Positions 63,973 through 64,000 of a stretch of 64,000 nt of DNA are shown one piece after another. Position numbers and translations under genes: made by a program. This DNA comes from Paludibacteraceae bacterium (GTDB lineage Bacteria > Bacteroidota > Bacteroidia > Bacteroidales > Paludibacteraceae): the NCBI GenBank assembly GCA_024405875.1, contig JAKSOA010000007.1, positions 1 through 64,000 of the forward strand, read 5' to 3'. The notes beneath the pieces are model-generated. The model was not told the DNA's origin, searched no databases, and worked only from the letters and a program-made list of their open reading frames with translations. Position 1 is the first letter of the stretch. Every line of letters begins with the position of its first letter.

Positions 63973-64000
63973 CACCATACCATACAAAATGAAGCGAGTC

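Overview
The window comes from a member of the Bacteroidales (phylum Bacteroidota); the genus cannot be fixed from sequence alone. Signs are a type IX secretion (T9SS) substrate with a gliding-type C-terminal sorting domain next to a PorP/SprF-like partner, a fused MurF-Alr protein, a long Ala/Glu-tailed ribosomal protein S16, the Lys-type SerA found in Bacteroides, DUF4837 and GSCFA proteins, a Fibrobacter-type FISUMP domain protein, and many promoters of the Bacteroidota form TTG-N19-21-TANNTTTG. No tRNA, rRNA, CRISPR array, complete insertion sequence or integrase was seen.

Layout. 0-8 kb: a von Willebrand A (vWA) protein with two unrecognised neighbours, then a long leader, the 1234-residue T9SS substrate and its PorP/SprF partner. 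8-21 kb: mostly leftward housekeeping genes (trxB, a LolA-like gene, pyrB-pyrI, a DUF1015 gene, serC-serA, rfbB-pepT), with a ketopantoate reductase-like gene, a secreted flavodoxin, an SLC13 transporter and a Cys/His-rich lipoprotein among them. 21-27 kb: an HU-SPOR membrane protein, a secreted unknown, rpsP, a FAD-dependent dehydrogenase and a FISUMP protein. 27-31 kb: a RelB antitoxin with a broken PIN toxin, arginine decarboxylase and agmatinase (putrescine synthesis), ung and a phosphoesterase. 31.6-36.8 kb: an accessory island with a string of gene fragments resembling RhuM, DUF1016, HsdS, GIY-YIG and BRO-N antirepressor genes, followed by intact RhuM, GmrSD-like (DUF262/HNH) and Fic genes. 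36.8-53 kb: leftward groS-groL, secG, an LptE-family gene, a sigma-54 activator, pdxA, rlmN, riboflavin synthase, relA, murF-alr, a GSCFA gene and an OmpA lipoprotein. 53-64 kb: rightward dxs, M23 peptidase, MerR regulator, nnrD, alaS, metY-metA and a U32 peptidase.

Genes that work together: pyrB/pyrI (aspartate carbamoyltransferase), serC/serA (serine), speA/speB (putrescine), metA/metY (homoserine acetylation, then direct sulfhydrylation), groS/groL, and secG beside the LptE-family gene (export and outer-membrane assembly).

The main unexplained signals are these. (1) The octamer CATCGGGG/CCCCGATG occurs 29 times by my reading, against about one expected. It is found in different reading frames and in non-coding DNA, including as the two arms of a terminator, and is absent from the 29.4-41.4 kb stretch that contains the island. 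It resembles the distribution of a DNA-uptake or HIP1-type word. (2) In the island, five gene or gene-fragment copies carry near-perfect DNA palindromes at matching codon positions, with different bases in each copy. (3) Intergenic repeat sequence has been taken in frame into at least two proteins. (4) The spacers are filled with several families of short tandem repeats.
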